A stretch of 64,000 nucleotides of DNA, taken from Neodiprion pinetum. Taxonomy: Eukaryota; Arthropoda; Insecta; Hymenoptera; Diprionidae. The stretch lies in the NCBI RefSeq assembly GCF_021155775.2, contig NC_060232.1, positions 41,333,089 to 41,397,088 of the forward strand, in the 5' to 3' direction. Under the pieces are notes generated by a model that made no database searches, had not been told where the DNA came from, and saw only the letters and a program-made list of their open reading frames with translations. Positions 35,611 to 48,560 of this stretch are shown here, in pieces; the stretch's first letter is position 1, and each line of letters opens with the position of its first letter. The translations under genes and the position numbers were made by a program.

Positions 35611-36053
35611 TTTTTGAAGTCATATAAATAATCCGAATAATTACAGATAAATGTTTGTTTCTCTTATCATTTTGGAAGATGCGTTCATCTACCCTCTTTT
35701 TCTATTCGATATATGTCATAATTATCGTTCGTAAGGAGTAAACTCCAGTCGTGCGTCGGAGCTGACACACGCACTGTTTTTTTTTTGGTTTCTTTGTTTC
35801 AGATGGAAATTGCGACCTGCATCTTTCCCGTCGCACGACAAATGCACACTCGAGGCGCCTCGGCGAAATGCTTGTTCCAGGCATAATATGACATGTATCC
35901 TAATGAAAAAATTTGAGAAGACTGTTGAAATATATAACAATAAACCCTGAAAGTTTCGTTTCAATCGGATATTTCTTTCCTTCCCAAAAAATCCTCGAAA
36001 AAACCGATTTTTTGAAGCCTCTAAAGCAGGCTCCCCCCTTATTGAAGTTGCAA

Positions 36054-37216
36054 ACGATTTCATATACCTACCTGGTAAAATGAAACTAGTGAATTTGTAA
36101 AATTGTTCCATATTAACAACAAACCAACGACTATGCAGATGCGCCGTGTAATCAGAAAAAATGTAAAACGCACACGAACGAGACAGAAATTTACCGCGTG
36201 GCCCCTCGCTCATCTTGATTAGACAGTGAGCGATGCCCGAGTATTAAAATATGTGGTCGCCAAATGTGCCGGGACTTGCAATTGTTTCGTTACATTTACG
36301 GAAAATACGCGACGAACAGTAGCAAGTAAGGAATTGAACCTTTCTCAATATACATATAATAACCAACACCGTGTGGTAGAATTTCTTGTTCGAGAAAGGT
36401 TGACCGTTCTATCTACCGCGTTCACCAAATATTAATATGTAATGCTTATAGTCACGATCTGTAATAAGAGTGTTAATTGAGTATATAACGTGAAAAATTC
36501 ACTTATAATCCAGAGTGAAATTATACTGATACGTAAGAGTGATTGTATGTGCGGTAATATTCATTAGAGAATGTAGTAATCCTACCTTTACCGACCCAAA
36601 AAACTCGCTTTTTTTCTATATTAAATAAATAAATCACGGAGAGGGTTCAAATGTCGACGGCGTTCAAGAAAGTTACTCATATCCTGGAAATCGTCAAAAA
36701 AATGCATGATCTTCCGGTTTTGACACGTGTTTCTACTCCCACATTTCCCGCATTTCAGGGGCCACAAAACCTATACGTAGTTGAGATACTTTGCGCAATT
36801 CCGAAAAGACCGCGGAGTAAGCTGAGCCATCGTGAGACTGTTCTCAGGTAATACTGAGGTCGCTAGACGAGAATTGGGAATAATAATAAATTTGCAAATA
36901 AAACTTACTCGCGCGATCAGCTGGGTGTATGGCTGATCTTGAGCGTTCCCTTTCCGGCTATGTAATTTGTTTGCGGTCCGAAACAAGATGAGACAGTTGA
37001 TATTGCTTGTTTAGTACATTGAAGAATAGCAACAATTAAGTAAATGTTACCTTTATTACGTTCCTCAGGTTACATGGAGGAGTAACTGTACATACATACA
37101 ATAATATGCGCTGTGTTGAAATTGTAAAAATTTTCTCAGAGCAGTTCTACGCATAGCCAATCTGCTGGAATAACGTCAGTTGATATCACACCACTGCTTG
37201 ATATGCCACGGCGACG
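36054..37216. other. Intergenic stretch, no supported gene
   Basis: AT-rich sequence with only short ORFs, such as one beginning MSTAFKKVTHILEIVKKM at 36,651, which has no recognised homology. I see no convincing exon or RNA gene. Confidence 0.4.
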
Positions 37217-37517
37217 TCAGTTCTTATTGCACGATCGGCAAGCTGAACATCGTGATGTCACCGTCGGGCCATCGGCACTTACTGCTCGCAACTTGCACTT
37301 TACCACCGGTGGGGAGATATTTTCACAGGGCGGCCGTGTCTTTCGGATCGACGGAGTAGTACAACAGTACGGAGGTTCTGGTAGCGGAGCGCAGCGCGGA
37401 ATCCGCGATACACAGCAGGCGTCGCAGGTACCCTGATAACAGCACATACCGATACAGGAACCCTTAGGGCATCCGAGTGGTGGACACCTCGTGTTACAGA
37501 CTTCCGGCTCTGGTTTC
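37217..37517 (-). CDS. Candidate terminal exon of a Cys-rich protein
   Basis: On the minus strand, CATTTTTTTTGACTGTATAC then ATCTTAG is a good 3' splice site at 37,518-37,519. The following frame is open to TGA at 37,217 and is unusually rich in Cys and Pro: EVCNTRCPPLGCPKGSC, MCCYQGTCDACC, PPYCCTTPSIRKTRPPC and others, about 18 Cys in some 100 residues. Such regular CxxxC/CC spacing is unlikely by chance and suggests a disulphide-rich, perhaps secreted, protein. The upstream exon and signal peptide were not found. The opposite strand is also open, but with ordinary composition. Confidence 0.45.
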
Positions 37518-39420
37518 CTAAGATGTATACAGTCAAAAAAAATGTGCTATAAACACATAGGTAAATCCAAATGGTTTTGGGACTCTATATAGGCCGAGCT
37601 AGTCACTTTTCTGCGTTTTCCTTACATTGTTTCTTCCTACATGTAGTATCGGTCATCTCAGCTCTCTCTGAGTTTTATATTTACGGCATTCAGTGAACAA
37701 GTCACTCGATTATCATAAAGATTTGATAGTCGTGTGTAACACCCGTAAAAGACGTCGTGATCTCGGAGCCCAACATATTAAGGTTATATTTTAATTTTCA
37801 AGTTGTAGTTGTCAAATTCACAAGTACGGAGAGTAGATGGAGTGTTTTTGCTTAAAAAAAGAAAAAAAAATGCTTAAACATTACAATAAAAAAAAAAGTG
37901 CTTCCGCGAATTGTTCCATATAAAACGCCCCATAGCCAAGATGTCTCAAAGTCATGTGGTATATGCTATAGGTATAACTAAAAAAAAAAATAGCCAAAAG
38001 TTTCGTCTGCGAAATTGAGATTACCGGATTCCTAGAACGGATATGCTGGGCATAGCTATGTGGCTATAATAAGTAACAGTTAAAAATACTTACGTATTTT
38101 CAATAGCACAGATTATATCACGAAGTTCATTCATGTAGTCACGTTTGCCACAATGTGCCATATTTTCAGTTTTCCAAAATTTTCATGAGTCACCTTGCCA
38201 GAGCCTTTTATAGACAAGTTTTTATTTGGATTTAAGATTTGTTGAAAGTTAATCCGAAATTTAAAGGTTCAAATTTCCAGCAACATTCAATTATTTCATT
38301 ATTCATGTTGTTTTAATGTACATAATCGGTGAAAACAAGTTGATGGCGTTTGCTATCACGATATCTGGTGGTGGAAATTGCAATCGGTCAGTACGGGACA
38401 ACTCTAGTTACAGGTGCTGTATATTAATCAGTCGCATTTCGTCGCGCAACTACCATCGATGTAGTAATTCAGTGAAGACGGTAGGAAGTATTAAAAGGAA
38501 TTAGGTGAATGATTAAATTGTATAAACAGCTTTCGCTAAACATCAATGCGAAGCATACAAATGTTCAAAACGAGGGGTATGTAATATGGGAGAGGCGGGC
38601 AAAATGGGCTCCGGTGATTTCAAAAAATGTCGATAATGCTTGAAATGTATTTTTAGGGCAAATACAAAAGAATGGTGTTCTCGAAATTCGTCTTCAAATT
38701 GCCCCATTGGTCCGGAAGTTCCCTCATCGGAGGGCCCATTTCGCCCGCCTCTTCGGTAACAACCATAATAGCAACTAAACAACTACAAGAACTACAACAC
38801 CAACAAAAACAACAATGGTTATAACATTAATCACTGCCAGTCCCATCATACTCTTTTCAAGCGGATAGCTTGTGCGGGGTGAGGAAAGGATGGGTTTGTA
38901 ACCATTATTATGCGTCTACAGCTGTCTTCAGATGTTCCAATAAAGCCACCTGCATTCGCACAACGGCTAAGGAAAATGCAGAAAACCTTGCCCAGGCGTA
39001 GCCAGACCGAGTAAAAAACTTATTGTTAGTTCGCTGATTCGACGCCTGGACGGCTTGGCCCATCTTACAATTTTTGCGAGCTACGGCACCTGCAGGTCGT
39101 CATCGACACGCTGGGGATATGAACTACGAGTACACCCGTTCCGGGGTCTTGCACGCCGTGCGCGACGCTACTACGATCGGATAGTGATTTGAAATTGAGA
39201 TGTATCGTGCAGGATGATTCTGGAGTTGAAGTTATCAATATTGTAATAAAAATCTACAGTTCATAAGGTAAATAATGATTTACTTAACGACTCGACAAAT
39301 CAAGTCCATTCAGAAATAATCGGTATTTTTTTCCTTTCGTAGTAACTTTCTGTAACGCTTCATAACTTGCCTACTTATACCAATCCACGAGGTAAAGTTT
39401 AGTGAAAATATTGACAAACG
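37518..39420. other. No recognised gene
   Basis: AT-rich sequence between the Cys-rich exon and the 3' end of the Gln-rich gene. It has several poly(A) tracts and a CAACAA-rich patch near 38,760-38,810. Upstream exons of the Cys-rich gene may lie here, but I could not define them. Confidence 0.35.
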
Positions 39421-39422
39421 TG

Positions 39423-39428
39423 TTTTAT
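39423..39428 (-). terminator. Candidate polyadenylation signal of the Gln-rich gene
   Basis: TTTATT on the plus strand is AATAAA on the coding strand, about 450 nt after the stop codon at 39,874. Confidence 0.45.
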
Positions 39429-39873
39429 TATAAATAAATTACATACAAAATCAAATGCCACTTTACAAATACCGTATGGAAATGAAAACTTGTAGGATTT
39501 ACGTGCGCCACAGTAATTATATGGTCAGCCCTTGGATGGAAAAAAATCGAAGGCGGGGAAGGGGCGGGAGTCGTGATATTGAAACAGTTTGAAAAACATT
39601 CGTGAATGTAAATTCGACATACCAATAAGTAATTCTCAGAAAAATCTCCTGAATTTTCACTTCAAAAAAGGCTGCCTATTTGATTACAAGCTCGTATACG
39701 TACAGGTCAAATGGTTTTTTTTTTACGTGCACCGTGATTCGTAACTCTGATAGAACGAAAGTCGGTACACGGATAGTATAATATAAAAATATTGAGAAAT
39801 CTCAAAAGAACAATGAAAAGTATTTCTGACCCATTTTGGGGTTGACCTGACTTTGACTATTATTCTTACTCGA

Positions 39874-42800
39874 TCAGCTAAAATTGATGACAGGTTGCAA
39901 AAACTTGCTGGCGATTAGGGTGTTTGGCGCGATCAGGAGCGGAGAATGTTGAATATAATTAATCCTGCGTGCTAGGTACGTGAAACCTCCGATTGTTTTC
40001 GGCTCTTGAAGTTCCGGTTGGCCGTGATCGATATTCGTCGTGTCCCGCTGTGCCATGTGGTAATACTCAATCGATTGTTTATTTTCAGGGAGCTGAGGAA
40101 CATATTTTTCAGTGCACGGCATGAAAATTGGTTGGCTGGGAGCTGTATACTGAGTTTCGATTAAATTCGGTTCCTTTTGACGATAATTATCCAGCACAGT
40201 CTCTTGTTGGGTACCTTGTACGTCAGATTTTACGAAATCTACATCAGTTCGTAGTGCCCGAGAGCGGACATCTGTCGTAGTTGAATCGTTTAGTGCGGTA
40301 CATTCTAGGTTGAATGACTCTTGGTCATCAAGCTTAGAAGTATTCTTGAAACTTTGCTTTTTCCCAACGAATTGCTCTACCTTTTGCCGGTACCGCGGAA
40401 CCAAGTCAGTAAATCCGTACGGCATTATTGGAGATTTGGAAAGGAAGGGGGTTCGGGATGAAGTGGGAATTTGGATCTGCGGATATCGACTACACTTGAG
40501 GAATGCGGTACCGTGATGTAGTTCCTGCGATAATGCATCATCAACGCTCCCATTTTCCTTCTCAGCCACCATAATACAGCTGCCTTCTTTTATTTTTGCG
40601 CGTTGACCTTCTGTGGCACAATATTGCCGTGGATACCCAACTAGCAGCGTGTTATCGGTCGGTTTTTCGAAAGTTGTCGGAGGTGGCGCCGGATTGTTAG
40701 CATTTCGCGTATTGCATAATCCATTCGACGACACGTTCGACCGCTGTGGCTGCTGTATTCTCTGTAGATACTCTATCGGTGGTTGTGGGATCTTACTGAT
40801 CTCGCTTGGATCTTGGGTGCCGTTCAATTGAAGAGGTTTTATTTTATTGCCTGAGTTAATTACGTACGCCAAGCCTTTCTCGGCTTTAAGACTTTTCAGT
40901 GATTCTAGGTTTTCTATCACCGTGTGCACATCCTGTAATCCATTATTTTGCTTTTGTGGCCGTACGTATATTTGATATTCCCTCTGCTTGAGCAGGCTTG
41001 ACAGCTCGTTTTTTGGACGTTGTTCTTGCAACGACTTTGATTTGCAACCGACATGTTGACTGCGTTGTTGCGGTATTGCATCTGTCACGGCTGATGATCG
41101 CTTGAAATTCGGCGATTGCTGCCGCAGATGGTTTTGTAGTCGTGGATGCTGCGATTCAGGCGGTTGTTGTTCATAAAGCAGCGCCGAAACTTGAGGCAGT
41201 TTATCTTCATGTTGGTGATCCTGACGTTCCTGTTGTTGCGGGTCATGTCGAAATTTAGTAGGCTGCGCGGAGCCCAGGGTAGCCTGGTTCGTCGAATATA
41301 CTTGCCGCGTTGGCATCCTGTTGTACATTGATGGCGTCGGTGGTATTGTGTCACACAAATGCCAGTTGCTCATCTGTTGCTGCCGCAACTGATTCATGTT
41401 TTCTTTGGCATTCTGGTTAAGGTAGTGGTACGGTTGTAAGTTTGAATATCTCGGATGATTCGATAGCCGTGGAAATAAGTAAACTTGCCTTCCACCGTTA
41501 CTCCCAATACGTTCTGAATCCGATTTTTGCTGTTCTCGATCCTCGGTGACTGTCGGTTCATTTGTGCTACCTTTCAACTCTTGTTCTTTTTCAAAATTTA
41601 TGCGTCCTGGTAACATTTTTCTCATGAAATCAGACCTATCGCATTCGCTCAAAGCTGGTAAATTTTTGGGAGCCAGGGTTTCATTTTGAGACGTCACTGA
41701 CTCTTGTGAACTTAGGAACGCGAGATAACGCCGCTGTTCGCTAAGAAGTGCGTCAAACTGCCGTTTCATTATGTTTTCCGGGATCTTTTGCTGACGCATA
41801 TTTGCGACAAGCAACTCTTGGTCACGAACCATTGCTGGCGTGAATTCGGAATACTTTTTCTTGGAAGTTTGAGACGGTTGACTTATGTCGAGTTGATCGA
41901 ATTTTTGAAAAGTATTTGTTTGGTTTTTTGCTATATTTTCATTCTGCTGCAGTCGTGGTTCGTTATATTTACGATCGTCGACCTCACATGCTTGAACTGG
42001 TGATGGTATGGAAGTCGTCTGACGTTGAATATATGGATATTCGTGTGTCGTTGGAATTTCCGGTCGTCGGTGTAAATTGGTATGATAAGTAATCCGTTGA
42101 CTAGTATTGAAGTGCGCATAATTCGATTGTGATTGCTCATATCGCTTCGTGTTCACCGGAGGGCAATAATTTTCTTCATTCTCACATTCACGAATAGCAG
42201 CCGGTGGAATATTATGTACACGGCTTTGATGCGGACATAATTGTGGTGTTTTGTAGCTGGTATTTCCTTTCTGAATAAGCCTTTGGTGGTGGTGGATGTT
42301 CATATCATATTTTGGATCCCCTTGCGACGGGGCAGTTTGTACGTCACGGAGAGACTCCAAAAATCGCTCATCGACAACAGGTTGTTGTTGTTTGTAACGA
42401 TCACTACAGGATTCTTGGTGTGCAAGCGTATGTCCTGTCGAATCTTTCAATGGAGAAGGCAAAGACCAGTGAACGTTTTGACGTTGGGTCTGCACCATTG
42501 CGTGTTGGTGGTGATTTTGCGCCCGTTGCTGCATTTCCCGTTGATGAATCATATTGTTTTGCAATTGTTGATATATCTGTCGTACATCTTGCGGTGGTTT
42601 TCGCGACGGTTTCACTGGTTGGCTTGCGAAGAGTTGTTCTTGCCTCAGTTCCCGTTGGTTCAAATGCGGTTTTTGCAGTGATTCTACATGTGTCTCCGCT
42701 TGTCGCGTGTCGGAGTCATCGCATGAAACACCATTTTGATTCTTTGACTCGGTAATAGTAACATCCCGCATTTGCCTCTCCTGTTTTTCCTGAAAACAAA

Positions 42801-43766
42801 ATGTGTTATCCTGTCCGACAGAAGCCCTGTTTCCGATAGGCAGAGATTCGTAATTGGGCATTAAGGAATCTTGGGTCGACCATGGCTTGATATTTTGTAT
42901 AACTATTTTGTTTTCTTCACTTATCGGATTGATCGCAGACTGCTGAGTATTGCGTGAAAGCTGTTGCTCGGTGAGATTCTGAGATTGTCCAGCTTGTTGC
43001 ATACCTGCAGAGGTTATTTGTTGCCATTGCAGCTGCGTTGAAGACATAGAGTTATTGCGGATCGACGGATATTCTGTCAGGTCTCGCACTGTCATCCCGT
43101 GCGTTGGGTCAGGGACAAACGGTCGATGTATTCGACGTCCCGGCGAGAGCGGGTGTTTGTTTAAAATTGATTCCGACTGGTTTTTTCCGTCAAATGATTG
43201 ACCATCTGGGACGCTCCGAAGACCTACATTCGTTGTCGGATCTTGCTGATTCTGTTGTGTTTTCGGTTGCTCCTGTACTTGTCCCACAGCCAGAGGAATA
43301 TCTGACGAGTCCCCATATCCGTGATTTGGAAGGGCTGCTCTTGAGGTCAACTGATTTACTCCTTTCCGTTGGCTGTCGCTTTCTTGATGAGTATTTTGAT
43401 CAACTGACTTGCACACGAACGGTTGCGCACATGACCACCCGGCTACTGATTTTTTAACCGATTCCGCTGGAAAATATCCAAGCGTCGGTGGGTGGGTATT
43501 CCAACACCTTGCGGAACCAATGCGAGTCTTCGGAATATCAAAGGCTCTCGTACTAGTGACATCAAAGTTGCGGGCATTCTGTACATTGGAACCGTTTCGT
43601 TTGGCGTCCATACGACTTTGTAGAATTTTGTAACTTGACGTAGGTCGCACGTTCATGGCACCAGGTTTTCGATGTACGAGATTCATTGCTTGTGCTCGAA
43701 CATTAGTGATACGCGAATTTCTTACAGAAGAAGGCAATCCACGACTCGAATCAACAGACGACACTC
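39874..43766 (-). CDS. Large 3' coding exon of an uncharacterised Gln-rich protein (about 1,296 residues)
   Basis: One uninterrupted frame of nearly 3.9 kb. Composition is Gln-, Ser-, Pro- and Asn-rich with many HQQ/QQQ-type stretches, typical of disordered transcription- or RNA-associated proteins. The only structured-looking part is around residue 640-690 (MVRDQELLVANMRQQKIPEN, KRQFDALLSEQRRYLAFL), which reads as one or two amphipathic helices. The 5' limit is probably a 3' splice site (GATTATTACAG|A), not a start: there is no ATG there, and the first apparent Met would be a GTG codon. Upstream exons should lie further right but were not found. I do not recognise the family. Length and uniform frame make it a real gene with high confidence. 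Confidence 0.85.
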
Positions 43767-43775
43767 TGTAATAAT

Positions 43776-44132
43776 CCCATCTCTAATTAAGTGACCCGAT
43801 CATGACTAGCAATAACAGAAGCATGTATTAAAAGGAACTATGTATATATATATTGAGTAGAAATTTAAGTGAACCTTTGCGCCAACTATCTAACCCCATC
43901 TCTAATCAAGTGACCCGATCATGACTAGCAATAAGAGAAGCATGTATTAAAAGGAACTATGTATATATATATTGAGTAGAAATTTAAGTGAACCTTTGCG
44001 CCAACTATCTAACCCCATCTCTAATCAAGTGACCCGATCATGACTAGCAATAAGAGAAGCATGTATTAAAAGGAACTATGTATATATATTTTGAGTAGAA
44101 ATTTAAGTGAAACTTCGCGCCAACTATCTAAC
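43776..44132. repeat. Three tandem copies of a 119-bp unit
   Basis: CCCATCTCTAATCAAGTGAC starts at 43,776, 43,895 and 44,014; each copy ends in GCGCCAACTATCTAA and contains ATGTATATATATATTG. The copies differ by only a few bases, so the triplication is recent. The first copy abuts the 3' splice site of the Gln-rich exon. Confidence 0.9.
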
Positions 44133-47048
44133 GTAGTTTGATCAACTCTATCGATAATAATTGTCTCTATGTGCATGCAGAACGCACAATATCTACTGCA
44201 GAAAATAGTCAATTCAACTGTGTACAGTGATCAACTGAACTATAGGAATACTGACATCTTTTACATGATTAGGCGAATGTGCTTATCACACTTGAATACT
44301 GGATCCACCCGACACCGTTTCTCTCGGACATTTCATAGTATTTTAGTACGATCTACTTTCCGTATAGCTTGCACACCAAATTACTGTTGTGGTGGATCTT
44401 TGGTTATAATGCAAAGTTTCTGTCAAGACAGACCGTGACTATGGGCAAACTTTCTCCTCATCAGCTCACCTTTTACTCATTTTCAACGGTGTTTGGTAAA
44501 TCAACGTTTTTGTAGGGTCACAGAATCATTGTACAGAGGTATAGAAGTAATTTGCGGGCGGATTTTGCACATTCACCAGACAACATGTCAAAATTATAAG
44601 CAACAATGTCGGTCGAACATGTGACGGTGGTTAGCTTCACAACGCCATCCTAGGCGTGGCGCGAACGATAAATGGTATAGCAAATAAAAATACCGGAACT
44701 GCCCCCACCGAGTTTTCAAATGGATTTGAACCATTATTATTACTATTATTTTCAACTTCTTGATTTATGACAATGACTCTGTTAATTTTTATTACTTATC
44801 GAAATAGAACATGAAACGAATAGCCTTTCATATATTTTGGAGCAGTACTTGATTTTTAACAAGGAAATGAAGATTGAAAATGGATGTTTCAATGTATTGG
44901 CTTGGAGGTACAACTATAAAAGTTTCACAAAATACTAGTCTCCTGTGTACCTTTATTCTAAATTTTCATAAATTTCATTGGTTTGGTGCAACGTTATTGT
45001 AAAAAAAGTGTCTAACACTTTTTCAAAATTAAAATCAGATCCCGCCGTATCAATCCTAAAATTTATTGATGCTTTATCAGTCGATAAATACATAGCCTCC
45101 CAATAAAAGCCTCTTGTCCGGTGGACTGGACCACCATATCTGTATGTTCTTGAACATGCTGAGTTTGAATCCGGTGTTCAAATTGATACTCCGACTCCAG
45201 ATTTTGAGTTATCCTGCTTGACACATTCGTTCCTTGACTGCGAACACGGCAAAATTTTTCGATGTAAAAGTTAGAGTAGAATTGTTACGTTCCGAGATAG
45301 TTCTGATTCGTCGCGTGATATAGGTTATATTCTTGACCTACGTATAAGTTGGTGTATAAGAATCTCAGAAATCTGCTGATCAGTTCTTCAGATCTTCTCG
45401 TTCAACTCAACAATATTCTAAGAGTTTGTTAATTTAGGGTCCAGCCAACCATTACTATGCGTGATTGAAATAATTATTGATGACAACAATTGGGTTTATT
45501 ACACGTTTATTACACAGTCTCCGTCAAATTCTCAATTATAAGATTTACAATGTATAAACTGATTTTATTGTTTATCACAATCACTAACTGCTACTGAGTT
45601 ACGAAGGTGCTGAGTTAAATTGTTTTATGATTTCGATTCTGTGAGGTTCTGATCTGTTCTCCTTGATGTCTAAAATTTGAATATCTGTTCTGTTCTTAAT
45701 AGGGGTTAAAATGATGGAAAAGGAGTTCGAAAAAGTCGCGGTTTTTCGTGGGTTTTCTATGATTGGTTGACTCTGGTTAATATCGAAGGGTAAGATATCT
45801 GGTTGGTTGATAATATTTTGGCGGGGAGTTAGCGCGAGAGGATTGGTTTAGACAAGCAAGCGGTGAAGCGTTAATTGGTCTTATTGCCATTAGGATAAGG
45901 CGCTTATCCCTAGTTCTGAGAATACGGGCTTATTCGTTTTGAGTCACTGCAGCTGCGATCGTAAATTAGGGGTTTTATGCGAAGGCCAATGTTGAAAGAT
46001 TTAATAGTCAAAAGCGAAAAACATATGTACCATAAATGTATATAAGATTAACGGTTAATGTGGCGTAGAGAACTATTGATATGAGCGTATTTTGCACATC
46101 ATGTTGGTAATTGTGCATGTCGGTATTAGTCTAGGGATTATGGGTAAGAACACGCAAGGCTCTCTTATGGCAACTGCACGTTGATAAGGTAGGGTACAGA
46201 GAAGGCGCCGCCGTGGATACCTACGTCGGCGCACGATATTCTGAACGCGCTTTCTCGCGATGTGATGTCTATGATATTGAAGAACATTACGTTCAGGGTA
46301 TTCACATAATCCAGGGACGCATGCCGCCGAGGCGACCGACTGTGACATCGGTACGATACCTGGTGGAAATTTTCAGATGCTAGACACTGAAATTGTTCAC
46401 ACAGCTACAGTTAGACTCACATCAGTAGTTTGGGTCACCAATGCGACTGGCAACTCGAAGTAAAAACGGAACGCAGTTCGCATTCGACTGCGTGACATCA
46501 CGGTCGGCAGTACGCCAAGTATATTTCGGAATACACCCATAGTCAGATTCATTGCCGAAATCAACTAAGAGGGGGCGCCACCGAAATTATCAGCTGGGAC
46601 GTAACACCAATCGGAATCTCGAAAATGAGGTCAGTACATTTCTGACCGGAAACGCGACTACCCACTCGTAACACTATCCGGACAGTTAATTGGCGACGAG
46701 GATACATCCAGTTATTGAGTGTGCACAGTGTACGCGTATGTACCGGGACAATCTCTTGAAACTATACATACAATCTGCATGCGCAAGTTTTATCGACTGC
46801 TCGGACAAGCTGGCCACTCCGAGTTTCAGCTGTCGAACTCTGTTTCTGGCGGCGATGTAGTTCATACGAATTTTTGAGGTTAGAATCTCAAACAGTCGAG
46901 GTAGTGACTCGGAAAGTTGATGCTAATGCTCTTTCAAAATTGGCTCTATTCGACTGAAATGAGAAATCTGTTTAAATGTTGGATGCTTGGAAGAAACGCA
47001 GCAGGTAGGTGGGAACATTTTATTTGATCACTTTTATTATTTCGTACA
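44133..47048. other. No recognised gene
   Basis: AT-rich sequence with short ORFs on both strands and no convincing exon series, tRNA or repeat. Upstream exons of the Gln-rich gene may be in here. Confidence 0.35.
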
Positions 47049-47148
47049 CTAGGGGCTTCGCCCTTGCGCGCTTCGCGTGCCAACCCCATTTCGGCGCTGC
47101 GCGCCTCACTATTTCCTTACGCATTGTCTAGTAGACAGGCGAATTCCT

Positions 47149-48069
47149 TCATGTTGATTTGATGACAGGTCTGCACTTGCTGTCCACTTCAATTCCTTCT
47201 GTGCTTACTTTTCTTTTTTTCATCAATCTAAGCTTCCATTCGCTGCTTGAAAATTGGTGTTCCTTCTCTATTGATATCGATCTATCTCCTTGACTTGCTG
47301 AATTATTTTTGCTACCGCTCTGCCCGTTATTCTCCAAAATCACCTTCTTTATATTATTTTTTTCTCTATATTTGTGTTGCTGTTCACTCCGCAAAACACC
47401 TCTTTCTCTAGTGGTTAACATAGATCCTGGTCGTCCTCTTGCCTGGTTATAGGAATATTTGTTTATTATTATTCTCTGGCTTATTTGGTTATTCGCACTT
47501 ACAATTTTATTTTCCTTTTTCTTTTGTGATACGTCAGACCATCCACCGTCTCCATCGCCTTGCCTGCTGGTTGAAACTCCTCCTTTCTGTTCGTTGGTTG
47601 AAAAGCCAGTATGATATCTTTTGTTCGCTTCCCTATATTTTCGCTGCTGTTCTCGTCGTCAAATTTTTCGCTCTTCTATGTCCATCACATTGGTTGGTCG
47701 TCCCCTTGATTTATTTTCCAAATCAATAATCACAATCGATTCTTCTAATTCTTCGACACCCTTCGTTGAATTATTTTTACTACCGCTCCGCCGTTTATTC
47801 TCCAAAATCACCTTCTTTATATTATTTTTTTCTCTATATTTGCGTTGCTGTTCATTCCGCGAAACACCTCTTTCTCTTGTGGTCAACATCGATCCTGGTC
47901 GTCCTCTTACCTGGTCATACGAATATTTGATGGATATTATTCTATGGCTTATTTGGTTCTTCGCACTTACAATTTTATTTTCCTCTTTCTTTTGTGATAC
48001 TTCCGACCATCCACCATCTTCATCGCCTTGCCTGCTGCTCGAAACTCCTCCTTTCTCCATTATCATCAT
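47149..48069 (-). pseudogene. KYRE-repeat ORF of a mobile element, interrupted by one stop
   Basis: One frame runs from 48,069 to TGA at 47,149 except for a TGA at 47,659-47,661, where the repeat pattern predicts Arg (CGA to TGA). The protein has three imperfect repeats of the form GRPxxxxxxxERxxxRxEQQ followed by KYRE, with AT-hook-like GRP. A tandem duplication of about 470 bp (47.15-47.6 against 47.62-48.07 kb) created part of this. The function is unknown; similar basic repeats occur at the N-termini of some transposon proteins (inference). Confidence 0.6.
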
Positions 48070-48152
48070 AAATCCTGGCTATCCTTTTGACTGTTTGGTG
48101 ATATATTTAGATTTACTATTATTTGATTGTTACTTTTCATACTTATTACTCA

Positions 48153-48560
48153 CTATCTGAATTTTATTTTGGTTCTGCAAGACATCAAAGTGTCCACTGT
48201 CTCCGTCGCCGGTAAAGAGTAGCGAGAATTGTGTTTCATTTTGTGATCCGATCCGGTGTGGATGAATTCGTTCTTCGCGATACACGAATAAACATATCTT
48301 AAAAAAATGTCCGCAGCTGCAGCTAATTCTGCTTCTCCCCCGTATATTTCATTTTTATTCATATGAGATTTGTAATCACCAGGTGATCTAATCACAGCAC
48401 CGTTTGACTCATTACCTGTAATAAAACCCGCTAATGTAGACCAATTATCCACTATATTTGAAACGATACTCAGTCTCACCTCTGTGTGTCGATCTTGAGT
48501 GCCGTATACACAATACGCCAACGCGCAAATCATCTTGATGATTTTCGTTTGTATGTTCAT
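48153..48560 (-). pseudogene. OTU-type cysteine protease fragment, catalytic Cys lost
   Basis: The frame contains ALAYCVYGTQDRHTEVR, IVSNIVDNW, DYKSHMNKNEIYGGEAEL and AAAADIF, the core pattern of OTU domains found in transposon proteins (usual form GDGNCLFRALSY..YGTQ..HxxVR...YGGxxEL). The segment that should read GDGNCLFR is replaced by unrelated residues, and the C-terminal catalytic His region is not recognisable. It lies on the same strand as the KYRE ORF but in another frame, consistent with decay. Confidence 0.6.

Larger units (their letters stand above)
34010..36053. mobile_element. 2.04-kb TIR element with internal minisatellite
   Basis: The ends are inverted copies containing AAGGGGGGAGCCTGCTTTAG and AGGCTTCAAAAAATCG, about 55 bp including the flanking TTGAACTTCAA. 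The left junction shows TTAAGGGGGG and the right CCCCCCTTAT, so a TTAA-type target is possible but not exact. Inside are a short acidic ORF start at 34,939 and a tandem repeat at 35.2-35.6 kb. No transposase is visible. The element lies just downstream of the HYDIN stop. Confidence 0.7.

Noticed and set aside
37203..37436. Plus-strand ORF (RRRQFLLHDRQAEH start) as a gene
   Set aside because: The opposite strand carries a Cys-rich frame with a good 3' splice site; the plus frame has ordinary composition.
41085..43457. Plus-strand and alternative-frame ORFs across the Gln-rich exon
   Set aside because: They are antisense or out-of-frame to a continuous 3.9-kb frame.
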